DNA from: Symbiobacteriaceae bacterium
GTDB lineage: Bacteria; Bacillota; JAAYKD01; WRDA01
Direction: 5' to 3'
Assembly: GCA_009783675.1 (NCBI GenBank)
Contig: WRDA01000029.1
Location: 1-10,863, forward strand
DNA length: 10,863 nt
Shown here one piece after another: positions 1 to 6,754 of this stretch (its first letter is position 1; every line of letters starts with the position of its first letter). Position numbers and translations under genes: made by a program. The notes under the pieces are model-generated. The model saw only the letters and a program-made list of their open reading frames with translations. It did no database searches and was not told where the DNA came from.

Positions 1-1739
1 CGAATCAGACGATTCAAAACCTCGTTGAGCTGACGGATGTCGATGGGTTTGGAGATGAAAGCATCGAAACCATTTTGCAGGAAGATTTCCGCCTGGCCAA
101 CCACTGCATTAGCAGTAAGAGCTACGATAGGCTGGTTATAGCCCATTTCCCGCAGCTTCCGGGTCGCTTCCATGCCATCCATCTTTGGCATCATATGATC
201 CATGAAGATTATATCGTAGACAGCCCCATCCTCTACCAGTTGCAAAGCCTCGAAACCACTGAGTGCAGTTTCGATCTTTAAGCCATAAGGTTTCAGCATT
301 ATTTTGGCTACATCGATGTTTGTGACCATATCGTCAACTAATAGCACATGTCCATATGGCATTGGCACGCGAATAAGAGGCTCACGTTTGCTAAGAGTGG
401 ATGTCGCATTAAACTGGCCAAGATGCTCCGCAGCTTCGCGTCCGATGACTTTCGCTCCGCTGAAGGCTAAAGGCAAACGCACGGTGAAAGTCGAACCCTT
501 GCCCACCTCGCTCTTAACCTCGATAGTGCCTCCCATTAGGCTGACCAGGTTGCGAGTGATGGTCATGCCAAGGCCTGTGCCGACGGTAGTGCGGTTCGCT
601 TCGGCATTGAAGCGTATATACTCGTCGAATAGACGGTGTATCTGTTCGGGACTCATACCCTGACCGGTGTCGCTGATCACTAAAATCAGGTTGGTTTTAT
701 CTTCACCGGGAACCGTCTCACTGGAAACAGTTAGTTTTACTTCACCCTCCTGAGTATACTTAAAAGCATTAGAGAGAATGTTATTTAATATTTGCTTGAT
801 ACGCAGTTCATCGCCGTAAAGGTCGGCAGGCACATTTTCATCCACTTCAAGTTGAAATTCGATCGGTTTTTGCTCGCTGCGCATCTTACTGAAGTTGATG
901 GAATCATTAATCAGGCTGCCTACATCGAACTTGGCCAGCACTAACTCCAGTTTGCCTGCATCAATTTTGGATAAATCCAGGATATCATGAATTATATGCA
1001 ATAAAAGATCTCCCGAAGAGCGAATTTTAGAAAAGGCTTCATGCACATCCGGCGATAATCCTTCTTCCTGCAGCTGCATTTCGGTAATACCAAGAATGAC
1101 ATTCATGGGGGTGCGAATCTCATGACTCACCGTTGCTAAGAACTGGCTCTTAGCCTTATTACTCTCTTCAGCATCGCTCCAGGCTTGACGCAAATCATCC
1201 TCAACCTTATGCATCTCCGCCAGCATAGTCCTGAACTCTCTCATATCCCTGATAAAGGCCAGTACCATCGTATTACCCAAATGGAGCAGGCGCACCAGTG
1301 TGATCTCGCAAGGTATTGCTTCACCCTTAAGATTACAATGCACCCATTCGAAACGCTCATATCCCTCTGCGAAGGCTTTGCTCAGCCACTCGTGGATCAT
1401 ATCTTTGGAAAGACGGCCACTTGGCTGATACTTAGGGGAAAGGTCGAAAAATCTCTCCATACACTCTTCTTTGCTGGCAAGGCCAAATAGCTTAACCGCA
1501 GCCAGATTACAATTGGTGTTACGAAAATCACTGGTCCAACTGGTCACGCCAAGAGGTGTGGCATCCATCATGATACAGGAGAGTTCTTCCTCTTCCGGAA
1601 GATTAGTTCCCTGAGCTGACGCATCTTCTGATGGAATTCTTTTCTTTTCAGATAGATTGCCAGATTTTCTCTGTCCCAAAATAAAAAAAAGCGCGGCAGC
1701 TAGTAAAAATCCCAGCAGCAAAGAAGGAAAATGCTGCAT
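1..1739 (-). CDS. Hybrid sensor histidine kinase/response regulator, C-terminus cut by window edge
   Basis: The reading frame is open from the ATG at 1739 to the window edge (579 codons), so the C-terminus is missing. Seen: one N-terminal membrane segment (about residues 5-22); a PAS-like sensor region (about 50-165); a HisKA domain with the H-box FLATVSHEIRTPMN, phospho-accepting His206; and a HATPase domain with N-box Asn324, G1 DTGQGM (Asp357) and G2 GTGLGM (from Gly387). A receiver domain follows, with Asp469/Asp470, phospho-acceptor Asp514, Thr542 and Lys564. From family knowledge, it should autophosphorylate on His and pass phosphate to its own Asp, usually feeding a phosphorelay. The membrane segment is short and no extracellular sensor domain is seen, so sensing is probably cytoplasmic through PAS. 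The start is supported by GGAGGTGA at 1745-1752 and an upstream promoter. The ligand and output are unknown. Confidence 0.93.
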   Translation of the reverse strand, partial: MQHFPSLLLGFLLAAALFFILGQRKSGNLSEKKRIPSEDASAQGTNLPEEEELSCIMMDATPLGVTSWTSDFRNTNCNLAAVKLFGLASKEECMERFFDLSPKYQPSGRLSKDMIHEWLSKAFAEGYERFEWVHCNLKGEAIPCEITLVRLLHLGNTMVLAFIRDMREFRTMLAEMHKVEDDLRQAWSDAEESNKAKSQFLATVSHEIRTPMNVILGITEMQLQEEGLSPDVHEAFSKIRSSGDLLLHIIHDILDLSKIDAGKLELVLAKFDVGSLINDSINFSKMRSEQKPIEFQLEVDENVPADLYGDELRIKQILNNILSNAFKYTQEGEVKLTVSSETVPGEDKTNLILVISDTGQGMSPEQIHRLFDEYIRFNAEANRTTVGTGLGMTITRNLVSLMGGTIEVKSEVGKGSTFTVRLPLAFSGAKVIGREAAEHLGQFNATSTLSKREPLIRVPMPYGHVLLVDDMVTNIDVAKIMLKPYGLKIETALSGFEALQLVEDGAVYDIIFMDHMMPKMDGMEATRKLREMGYNQPIVALTANAVVGQAEIFLQNGFDAFISKPIDIRQLNEVLNRLI

Positions 1740-1762
1740 TTATCTCACCTCCGGTAGGGTAT

Positions 1763-1791
1763 ATCCTAGCAAAAAACCGATTACAAGTCAA
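1763..1791 (-). promoter_or_regulatory. Sigma-A-type promoter of the hybrid kinase
   Basis: On the minus strand, TTGACT (1786-1791) and TAGGAT (1763-1768) are separated by exactly 17 bases. Transcription would start near 1756, giving a very short leader that contains only the ribosome binding site GGAGGTGA (1745-1752) before the ATG at 1739. A 6-bp inverted repeat (AAACCC 1797-1802, GGGTTT 1809-1814) lies just upstream of the -35. It could be an operator or a weak terminator for the remB transcript arriving from the right. Promoter assignment is from consensus match only. Confidence 0.55.
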
Positions 1792-1809
1792 TGAAGAAAC
1801 CCAAATGAG

Positions 1810-1840
1810 GGTTTAGGATCTAGGATTTAAGGTTTAGGAT
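1810..1840. repeat. Short direct repeat GGTTTAGGAT
   Basis: The 10-mer GGTTTAGGAT occurs at 1810-1819 and 1831-1840, 21 bases apart, with a related TAGGATTT at 1821-1828 between them. The copies lie between the kinase promoter and the candidate unwinding element. Short direct repeats of this kind are common in origin regions, but no specific binding protein can be named. Confidence 0.5.
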
Positions 1841-1860
1841 TTGGGAGTGGAGGACGACCG

Positions 1861-2079
1861 CTGCCAGTCTTCTTACGCTCTTAAATTTGGATCTGTACAC
1901 AAGAATCATCATAAGAGAAGTACGTAGATTCGCAGTATTAGTAGTAGTAGTTGTGGAAAATGTGGAAAACAGCAGGGAAGCTAATCAGGAGGTCAGGAGG
2001 GTTGTGCACAGGCAGGAGCCATATGTGGAAGGAGTTGTGGATGAAAGTGAAAAGATCAGATATCTGCGACTTATCCAGA
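1861..2079. other. oriC: Candidate chromosomal replication origin (oriC)
   Basis: This gene-free stretch between remB and the hybrid kinase holds several sequences close to the DnaA box TTATCCACA. They are TGTGGAAAA twice in tandem (1952-1969, one mismatch each in reverse orientation), TTGTGCACA (2002-2010, two mismatches), TGTGGATGA (2036-2044, one mismatch, reverse) and TTATCCAGA (2071-2079, one mismatch, overlapping the remB stop codon). A TAG-trio array abuts the tandem pair, and a moderately AT-rich segment (about 1880-1940) lies on the side where unwinding is expected. Neighbouring dnaN and recF and a local change of GC-skew sign agree with an origin. No box matches the consensus perfectly and dnaA is not adjacent, so this remains a strong candidate and is not proven. 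Confidence 0.65.
1939..1969 (+). promoter_or_regulatory. DnaA-trio array plus tandem DnaA boxes (basal unwinding element)
   Basis: Four consecutive TAG triplets (1939-1950) are followed after one base by TGTGGAAAA (1952-1960) and an identical TGTGGAAAA (1961-1969). The known bacterial basal unwinding system consists of DnaA boxes next to 3'-GAT-5' trios (read TAG or TAA 5'-3' on this strand) leading into an AT-rich region. Here the polarity is the same as in E. coli, where the sequence runs from the AT-rich element through trios to TGTGGATAA. The usual short GC-rich spacer is reduced to one base. DnaA bound at the boxes would be expected to extend along the trio strand to open the duplex leftwards. 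Confidence 0.65.
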
Positions 2080-2325
2080 ATCCTTACACAGCCAGTTGTT
2101 GGGATATCCCCCTTCACTCAGGGTATAACCTCGCTGAGCCAGGGTAGATGCGGAAATTTCGCAAAAAAGTACTTCCTCGGTACAGACGATGCAGGCATGC
2201 CAAGAACTATCCTGAGCTTGTGAATCAGCCAGACAATCGCGGATACCCTTATCGTTCAGATCTAAAATGGCGATGATGTCACCGGAATAGACATATTTTT
2301 TGTGGCCAAGGTGCAGTACCATCAT
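2071..2325 (-). CDS. remB: RemB/YaaB-type regulator (DUF370 family)
   Basis: This 84-residue protein resembles Bacillus RemB/YaaB, the small DUF370 protein encoded just after recF. Seen: the N-terminal pattern MMVLHLGHKKYVYSGDIIAI, followed by LDL and the C-terminal signature EVLFCEISASTLAQRG, which corresponds to the SPISSSTLKKR-type segment of RemB. A roughly 14-residue tail follows this core. RemA/RemB proteins are linked to control of extracellular matrix genes in Bacillus, but the role of RemB itself is poorly defined. The ribosome site AAGGAAGGGG precedes two adjacent ATG codons (2325 and 2322), and the first is used here. It lies 21 bases after recF, so it is the last gene of the dnaN operon. 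gyrB, which usually follows, is absent and replaced by the candidate origin. Confidence 0.8.
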   Translation of the reverse strand: MMVLHLGHKKYVYSGDIIAILDLNDKGIRDCLADSQAQDSSWHACIVCTEEVLFCEISASTLAQRGYTLSEGGYPNNWLCKDSG

Positions 2326-2346
2326 ATCCCCTTCCTTTTATTTACG

Positions 2347-3444
2347 TTACTTCTGCGTTACTGTACCCTGCTGTATCTGATAGATGCTTTTTTCGCTTTG
2401 ATAAAGTAATGGCGTCAGATAAGTCGCGCTGATCATAGTCTGGCCGAAAGAGGTCAACTGGTCCAGAAGCTTTCCTTGTCTTGAAGGATCCAGTTCCGAA
2501 AAGAGATCGTCGAGGACTAATACGGGTCTCTCATCACTGATTTTTTCGATGAACCTGGCCTCAGCGATTTTTAGAGAGAGGACTATGGAACGCTGTTGTC
2601 CCTGAGAAGCGAATCGCCTGGCTTCTTCGCCACCAAGCAAAATGGTCAGATCATCGCGATGAGGACCAAAAAGAGGTATGCGGCGACGGATCTCTTCCTC
2701 TTCTTTTTGTGTATAGAGTCTTTCCAGAGCTTCCCGGAGGGATTCGATGGACATACTGCTGTCAGCATGCAGACGGCTATCATAAGAGATGCTTAGCTTT
2801 TCGCTGGACTCCAGCTGAAAATGACAGGTTTCGGCTAGAATTGCCAGCTGATCGATGGCCTGCAGGCGTCTGTGCAAAAGAGTAGCGCCGTTTTCTGCCA
2901 GCTGCTGATTATAGACTCTCAGCAGATCGGTATCTACCTTCTCTTCTTTGAGCAAGATGCTCTTTTCACGCAGAGTCCGGTTGTAATTGCTCAAAGCATA
3001 AAGATAGAGACGATTAAGCGAAGAGAGAAGAATATCCAGAAAGCGACGCCTCTGACCTGGCTCTCCCTTAACCAGAAGCAGGTGTTCCGGAGCGAAGAAA
3101 ACCACCTTTAAATGACCGATTAAATCAGAAAGGCGCGGCTGCAGGATCCCGTCTAAACGTACTTTCTTGCCCTGAGAGGGTTCGAAGTGCATTTGCAGGG
3201 TCTCTGTGCCGTGCCTCGTTTGCAGTGTTGCAGCCAGATAGAACTCGCGTTCCTCCCATTTGATCATTTCCAAGTCCCGGGAGGTGCGATGAGAACGCGC
3301 AGTTGCCAGAAGATAACAGGCCTCCAGAAGGTTAGTCTTGCCCTGAGCATTATCGCCAAGAAAGAGATTCAGACCTGGTTTAAGATCCAGCTCCAGACGG
3401 GTATAGTTACGGAAATTATAGAGAGAAAGATGCTCAATGTACAT
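2347..3444 (-). CDS. recF: DNA replication and repair protein RecF
   Basis: RecF is a cytoplasmic SMC-like ATPase that helps load RecA at single-strand gaps and stalled forks with RecO and RecR. The 365-residue length is typical. Seen: the N-terminal MYIEHLSLYNFRNY; Walker A GDNAQGKT (30-37, Lys36); the ABC-type signature SQGQQR (280-285); and Walker B LVLDDLFSELD (Asp312, Asp313). The start lies 4 bases after the rlbA stop codon, with no convincing Shine-Dalgarno sequence between them, so translation is probably coupled to rlbA. All catalytic motifs are intact. Confidence 0.97.
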   Translation of the reverse strand: MYIEHLSLYNFRNYTRLELDLKPGLNLFLGDNAQGKTNLLEACYLLATARSHRTSRDLEMIKWEEREFYLAATLQTRHGTETLQMHFEPSQGKKVRLDGILQPRLSDLIGHLKVVFFAPEHLLLVKGEPGQRRRFLDILLSSLNRLYLYALSNYNRTLREKSILLKEEKVDTDLLRVYNQQLAENGATLLHRRLQAIDQLAILAETCHFQLESSEKLSISYDSRLHADSSMSIESLREALERLYTQKEEEEIRRRIPLFGPHRDDLTILLGGEEARRFASQGQQRSIVLSLKIAEARFIEKISDERPVLVLDDLFSELDPSRQGKLLDQLTSFGQTMISATYLTPLLYQSEKSIYQIQQGTVTQK

Positions 3445-3448
3445 CGGC

Positions 3449-3688
3449 TTACATTAGCTGGTGATTACTGATCAATTGCCAGACATTCCGATCGAACTGC
3501 ACCAGGTCTCCCTGGCGTAACTTGCACCCTCGGCGGGTTTCGACCACTCCGTTAACCAGCACTGCTCCTGCCGAGAGGACTATCCTGGCTTCCCCGCCGG
3601 ATTGGATGAGATTGGCTGCTTTCAGAAATTGACCGAGGGTGATGTAGTCACCGTGATAGGTAAAGCTCTGGGTGATGGTCGCCGGCAT
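3449..3688 (-). CDS. rlbA: S4-domain RNA-binding protein RlbA/YaaA
   Basis: This 79-residue protein consists almost entirely of an S4 RNA-binding fold. The segment LGQFLKAANLIQSGGEARIVLSAGAVLVNGVVE..R.GCKLRQGD matches the S4 alpha-L pattern. The position between dnaN and recF identifies it as the YaaA/RlbA family, which has been linked to ribosome (50S) assembly in Bacillus. The ATG at 3688 follows the ribosome site AGAGGAA in the 13-base gap after dnaN. The name rests mainly on gene order plus the S4 motif. Confidence 0.85.
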   Translation of the reverse strand: MPATITQSFTYHGDYITLGQFLKAANLIQSGGEARIVLSAGAVLVNGVVETRRGCKLRQGDLVQFDRNVWQLISNHQLM

Positions 3689-3701
3689 GACGGTTCCTCT
3701 C

Positions 3702-4838
3702 TTAGGTTACAGTCGCTAAACGGATGGGAGAGAGGATGGAAGTGAAATCGGCGGTCTTCTCTCCGCGAATGATTCCGGCCGTAAGAGCTCCGGTCAGTAG
3801 GAAAGATACTTTGTCGTCCTCGATGGCGTTGAGGATGTCCAGTAAGAATCGTCCGTTGAAGCCGATAAGCAGGTTTTCGCCACTCATTTCCACTTCCAAC
3901 TCTTCGGTTATACGACCGAGATCCGGAGCGTTGGAGTTGATGGTCAGCAGACCATCCTCGAAGTTAAAACGGATGATGTTTGAGCCTTTGGTATCATCAC
4001 GAGTGACCAACAGAGCCCTCTCCACGCAGCTGATCAAGGCCTTGCGACTGATGAGAACCCTTAAGGATGGGTCCTTGCGGATTAGGTCGTTAGCAGTCTT
4101 GAAGGGGAAAGGCGCTTCGATGAGACGGCTCTGGAAGATTAGACGGGAGAAACGAATGGTCAGATGATTAGTGCCGATATGGCAGGCGAAGGGTTCGTCA
4201 TCGTCGGCTAAAAGCCTCGTCAGATCGACGATGGCCTTACCCGGGACGATGCACTCCCGCTCTACGGGGCTGATCAGAGCCAACTGCTTCTCGGCGAAGC
4301 GAAAACCATCCATAGCCACAACGCGACTACCCTCGTTGCTGAGCAGGAGGAGCATGCCGGTCATGGCAGGCCTGCTCTCGTCTTGGGAGATGGCGAAGTC
4401 GACACTCTTGATGGCCTGTTTTAGTGTTTTCTGAGGGGCACGCCAGAATTCGTCTTCGGATTCCGGCTGCAGTTTGGGGGGAGCGGGATAATCTAAGGGA
4501 TTCATGCTGCGTAGTTCGATGCTAAGCTTCTGACACTCCAGCCTGGCAGTGAACTCACCGGGAGGCATGCTCAGGGTGACTTCGCCCGGAGGAAGACGAC
4601 GCACAAAATCGGCGAGGAACCGAGCCGGCAGGACTGCCTCCCCGGGTTCTTCAACCCGTGCTTTGACCGAGACCTGCAGGGAGATCTCCATGTCGTTGCC
4701 AATGAACTCTACAGTCTCCTCATCCATCGTCTTCAGGAAAAGCCCCGTGACGATTGGCATGGGATATCTGTTGGGAACCACACGCTGAGCCAGGGAAACT
4801 CCGTAGAGCAGTTCTTCCTGATCGAATATGATACGCAT
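3702..4838 (-). CDS. dnaN: DNA polymerase III beta subunit (sliding clamp)
   Basis: DnaN is the homodimeric ring that tethers DNA polymerase III and repair enzymes to DNA. The protein has 378 residues, close to the usual 365-380, and shows the three-fold clamp layout. Recognisable segments are RYPMPIVTGLFLKT (domain 1), SRPAMTGMLLLL and MDGFRFAEK (domain 2), and FNGRFLLDILNAIEDDKVSFLLTG with the C-terminal SPIRL (domain 3). SPIRL replaces the common MPVRL/MPMRL, and four extra residues (ATVT) follow it. The start is set by AGGGGGA a few bases upstream of the ATG at 4838. It heads a rlbA-recF-remB operon with gaps of 13, 4 and 21 bases. dnaA, normally just upstream, is missing. Confidence 0.97.
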   Translation of the reverse strand: MRIIFDQEELLYGVSLAQRVVPNRYPMPIVTGLFLKTMDEETVEFIGNDMEISLQVSVKARVEEPGEAVLPARFLADFVRRLPPGEVTLSMPPGEFTARLECQKLSIELRSMNPLDYPAPPKLQPESEDEFWRAPQKTLKQAIKSVDFAISQDESRPAMTGMLLLLSNEGSRVVAMDGFRFAEKQLALISPVERECIVPGKAIVDLTRLLADDDEPFACHIGTNHLTIRFSRLIFQSRLIEAPFPFKTANDLIRKDPSLRVLISRKALISCVERALLVTRDDTKGSNIIRFNFEDGLLTINSNAPDLGRITEELEVEMSGENLLIGFNGRFLLDILNAIEDDKVSFLLTGALTAGIIRGEKTADFTSILSPIRLATVT

Positions 4839-4953
4839 AATCCATCCCCCTAGTAAAAACTACTTAGACTATTCGTGTTCCACAGAAGGTGCGTTTTATC
4901 CTGCTTTTGACGCCACCGATTGAGATCCATCCGCCGGTTTGGGCAGGGGATTG

Positions 4954-6522
4954 TTAAGTACGTCGCAGGATCGTACCGGCCTTGGCACCGGTATGTTTAC
5001 CCTCGCGAGCGGTGAGGACACCGTTGACATAGACTCTGATGATGCCTTCGCTGGCTTGTTTGGGATTGGTATAGGTAGGGGTATCCCTGACGGTCTGCGG
5101 ATCGAAGAGGGTGAGATCGGCACGGAATCCGGGGCGTAACAGGCCTCGATCGAGGAGTCGCATGCGCCAGGCTGGGAAGCCTGTCATCTTATAGACGGCT
5201 GTCTCCAGAGGGAAGAGTTTCCGCTCGCGGCAGTAGTGACCGAGGATGCGGGTGAAGGTAGCATAGGAACGGGGATGTGGCACTCCCTTGGCATCGAGGT
5301 TAGCTGCTCCGCCATCGGATCCGGCCATAGTCAGGCGATGCTTCATGATCAACTCTACATCCTCTTCACACATGGCGAAGTTTATGCGTCCGATGTTGCC
5401 TTTCTCCTCCAGAATCAGATCCAAAGCGGCATCGACAGGTTCCTGGCCGAGAATCTCGGCGATCTGTTGCAGGTTTTTTCCTTCCAGATGAGGATAGTTG
5501 CCACTTGGCAGCCTCGAGAGCATGTAGTCGCTCCACAGAGCTTCGGCACGTTCCAGACTGTCACAGATCTCCTGACGGATGCGTGTTCTGGTTTCAGGAT
5601 CGGCGATACGAGCCAGGAAGGCCTCTCTGCCACCCTCATGAGCCCACTGGGGTACCAGGGTGTTTAAGGAGGTCGCAGAAGCGGTATAGGGGTATTGGTC
5701 GGCGGTAACATCGATACCGGCTGCGCGTGCTTTTTCCAGGGCTGCCAGAGCCGCATGCACGGTAATTTGCCAGTTGCGTCGACCAGTCACTTTGAGATGA
5801 GCTATCTGCACCGGCACACCAGCCTGACGCCCAACGGCGAAGGCTTCTTCCAGAGAGGTTAAAAGGTTTCCATCCTCTTGTCGCAGATGACTCTCATAGA
5901 GGCCGTGATAAGGAGCGATGGCTTTGGCCACGGCGACAAGTTCGTGGACATCAGCATAAGAACTGGGAGGATAGATCAACCCCGAGGAGATGCCGAAGGC
6001 ACCGTCCTGCATGGCCTGATCGGCCAGGTTCTGCATGAAAGAGATTTCGCTCTCACTGGCTGGGCGCTGAGCGAAACCCATGGCAGCAGCCCGCAGGGTG
6101 CCATGCCCCATGAGGATGCCGAAGTTGGTACTGGTCGTTGACTTCTCCAGGGCTGCCAGGTATTCGCCAAGAGTTCCCCAAGCTTTTTCCTCGTCGGCAC
6201 CGGTTAGATTAGCCGTTGCCGTGACTCCCTGCAGCATGCGGGGAGAGGAGCCGCAGTTGCCACCGAGTTCGGTGGTGACCCCCTGCAGGATGCGACTTTC
6301 AGCTTCGGGAGAGGCGAAGAGTGCTATATCGCTATGGGTATGAATGTCGATGAAGCCAGGTGCCAGCGCCAATCCGTCGGCTTCGACAACCTCGCTGGCA
6401 GTTTCTCTGAGCTTACCTCCCAGGGCAACGATGCGACCTTCCTTGACAGCCAGATCACCTCGCTGAGCGGGAGCTCCGCTGCCATCCAGCAGCGTAGCGT
6501 TTTTTATCAGCAGATCGAGCAT
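4954..6522 (-). CDS. N-acyl-D-amino-acid deacylase (D-aminoacylase family)
   Basis: This amidohydrolase-superfamily enzyme is predicted to hydrolyse N-acyl-D-amino acids to a carboxylate and a free D-amino acid in the cytoplasm. The 522-residue length is usual. Seen: the HxH motif His61/His63 in GFIDIHTHSD; Cys90 in GVTTELGGNCG; His212 in YESHLRQE; His242 in IAHLK; ADQYPYTAS; and Asp403 in GSDG. These align with the zinc ligands described for Alcaligenes D-aminoacylase (two His of HxH, Cys, two His, Asp), so the site looks complete. The ATG at 6522 is preferred over the one at 6531 because AAGAAGG (6532-6538) is 9 bases upstream of the former and touches the latter. It sits 115 bases upstream of dnaN on the same strand, an unusual neighbour. 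The related dihydropyrimidinase-like amidohydrolases fit less well. Substrate side chain is unknown. Confidence 0.9.
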   Translation of the reverse strand: MLDLLIKNATLLDGSGAPAQRGDLAVKEGRIVALGGKLRETASEVVEADGLALAPGFIDIHTHSDIALFASPEAESRILQGVTTELGGNCGSSPRMLQGVTATANLTGADEEKAWGTLGEYLAALEKSTTSTNFGILMGHGTLRAAAMGFAQRPASESEISFMQNLADQAMQDGAFGISSGLIYPPSSYADVHELVAVAKAIAPYHGLYESHLRQEDGNLLTSLEEAFAVGRQAGVPVQIAHLKVTGRRNWQITVHAALAALEKARAAGIDVTADQYPYTASATSLNTLVPQWAHEGGREAFLARIADPETRTRIRQEICDSLERAEALWSDYMLSRLPSGNYPHLEGKNLQQIAEILGQEPVDAALDLILEEKGNIGRINFAMCEEDVELIMKHRLTMAGSDGGAANLDAKGVPHPRSYATFTRILGHYCRERKLFPLETAVYKMTGFPAWRMRLLDRGLLRPGFRADLTLFDPQTVRDTPTYTNPKQASEGIIRVYVNGVLTAREGKHTGAKAGTILRRT

Positions 6523-6643
6523 TGCAGACATCCTTCTTTCATCGTAAATAAAAATTCGCCTGTATAAATTTCTTGATACTGTGATATATCTCCTGCACTA
6601 ACTTGAAAGCCTGCTTCGGTGATAACAAGTGATCCCCTCGCAC

Positions 6644-6754
6644 GTTTCGGTTAGTCTCATCTAAGATGGGGCCTCCAAGTCCCCAAACCCCTGGACGGGA
6701 GCCTCGCTCCCGCACCGCGCGAAAGCGCGGTGACAGACGCACAGGTTTCGGCTA
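6644..6754. repeat. Near-identical 10-mers flanking a hairpin block
   Basis: GTTTCGGTTA (6644-6653) and GTTTCGGCTA (6745-6754) differ at one base and flank the hairpin element between the deacylase and the Crp-type regulator. The right copy includes the regulator's stop codon. They could be the target duplication of an old small insertion, or chance. No open reading frame or terminal inverted repeat of a transposase was seen inside. Confidence 0.3.
6664..6732 (-). repeat. Intergenic two-hairpin repeat, copy A
   Basis: Just downstream of the Crp-type gene lie three potential hairpins: CACCGCGC-GAAA-GCGCGGTG (6713-6732), directly abutting CGGGAGC-CTC-GCTCCCG (6696-6712), and GGGG/CCCC (6668-6671, 6681-6684). 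On the minus strand the block reads hairpin, spacer, then CCCCATCT, the same order as the copies at 7545-7621 and 8416-8456. No T-run follows on the minus strand, so it is not a canonical intrinsic terminator. It may protect the 3' end of the regulator mRNA. Confidence 0.6.

Noticed and set aside
2101..2110. Palindrome GGGATATCCC
   Set aside because: It is inside the remB coding sequence, only 10 bases long, and without flanking support.
1887..2223. Two overlapping plus-strand reading frames (1887-2147 and 1951-2223) in the origin region
   Set aside because: They run through the DnaA boxes and antisense to remB, have no ribosome site of note, and show repetitive valine/glutamate or tryptophan/lysine content from the repeated DNA.
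3724..4788. Several plus-strand reading frames antisense to dnaN
   Set aside because: They are serine/arginine-rich shadows of the dnaN reading frame, without family resemblance or ribosome sites.
4870..4885. DnaA-box-like TGTTCCACA upstream of dnaN
   Set aside because: It has two mismatches, no partner box and no trio array, so it is much weaker than the cluster near 1950.
5236..5667. 143-codon plus-strand frame antisense to the deacylase
   Set aside because: It is antisense to conserved deacylase segments and shows no domain.
6539..6742. 67-codon minus-strand frame between the deacylase and the regulator
   Set aside because: It consists of the hairpin repeat sequence and has no good start signal.
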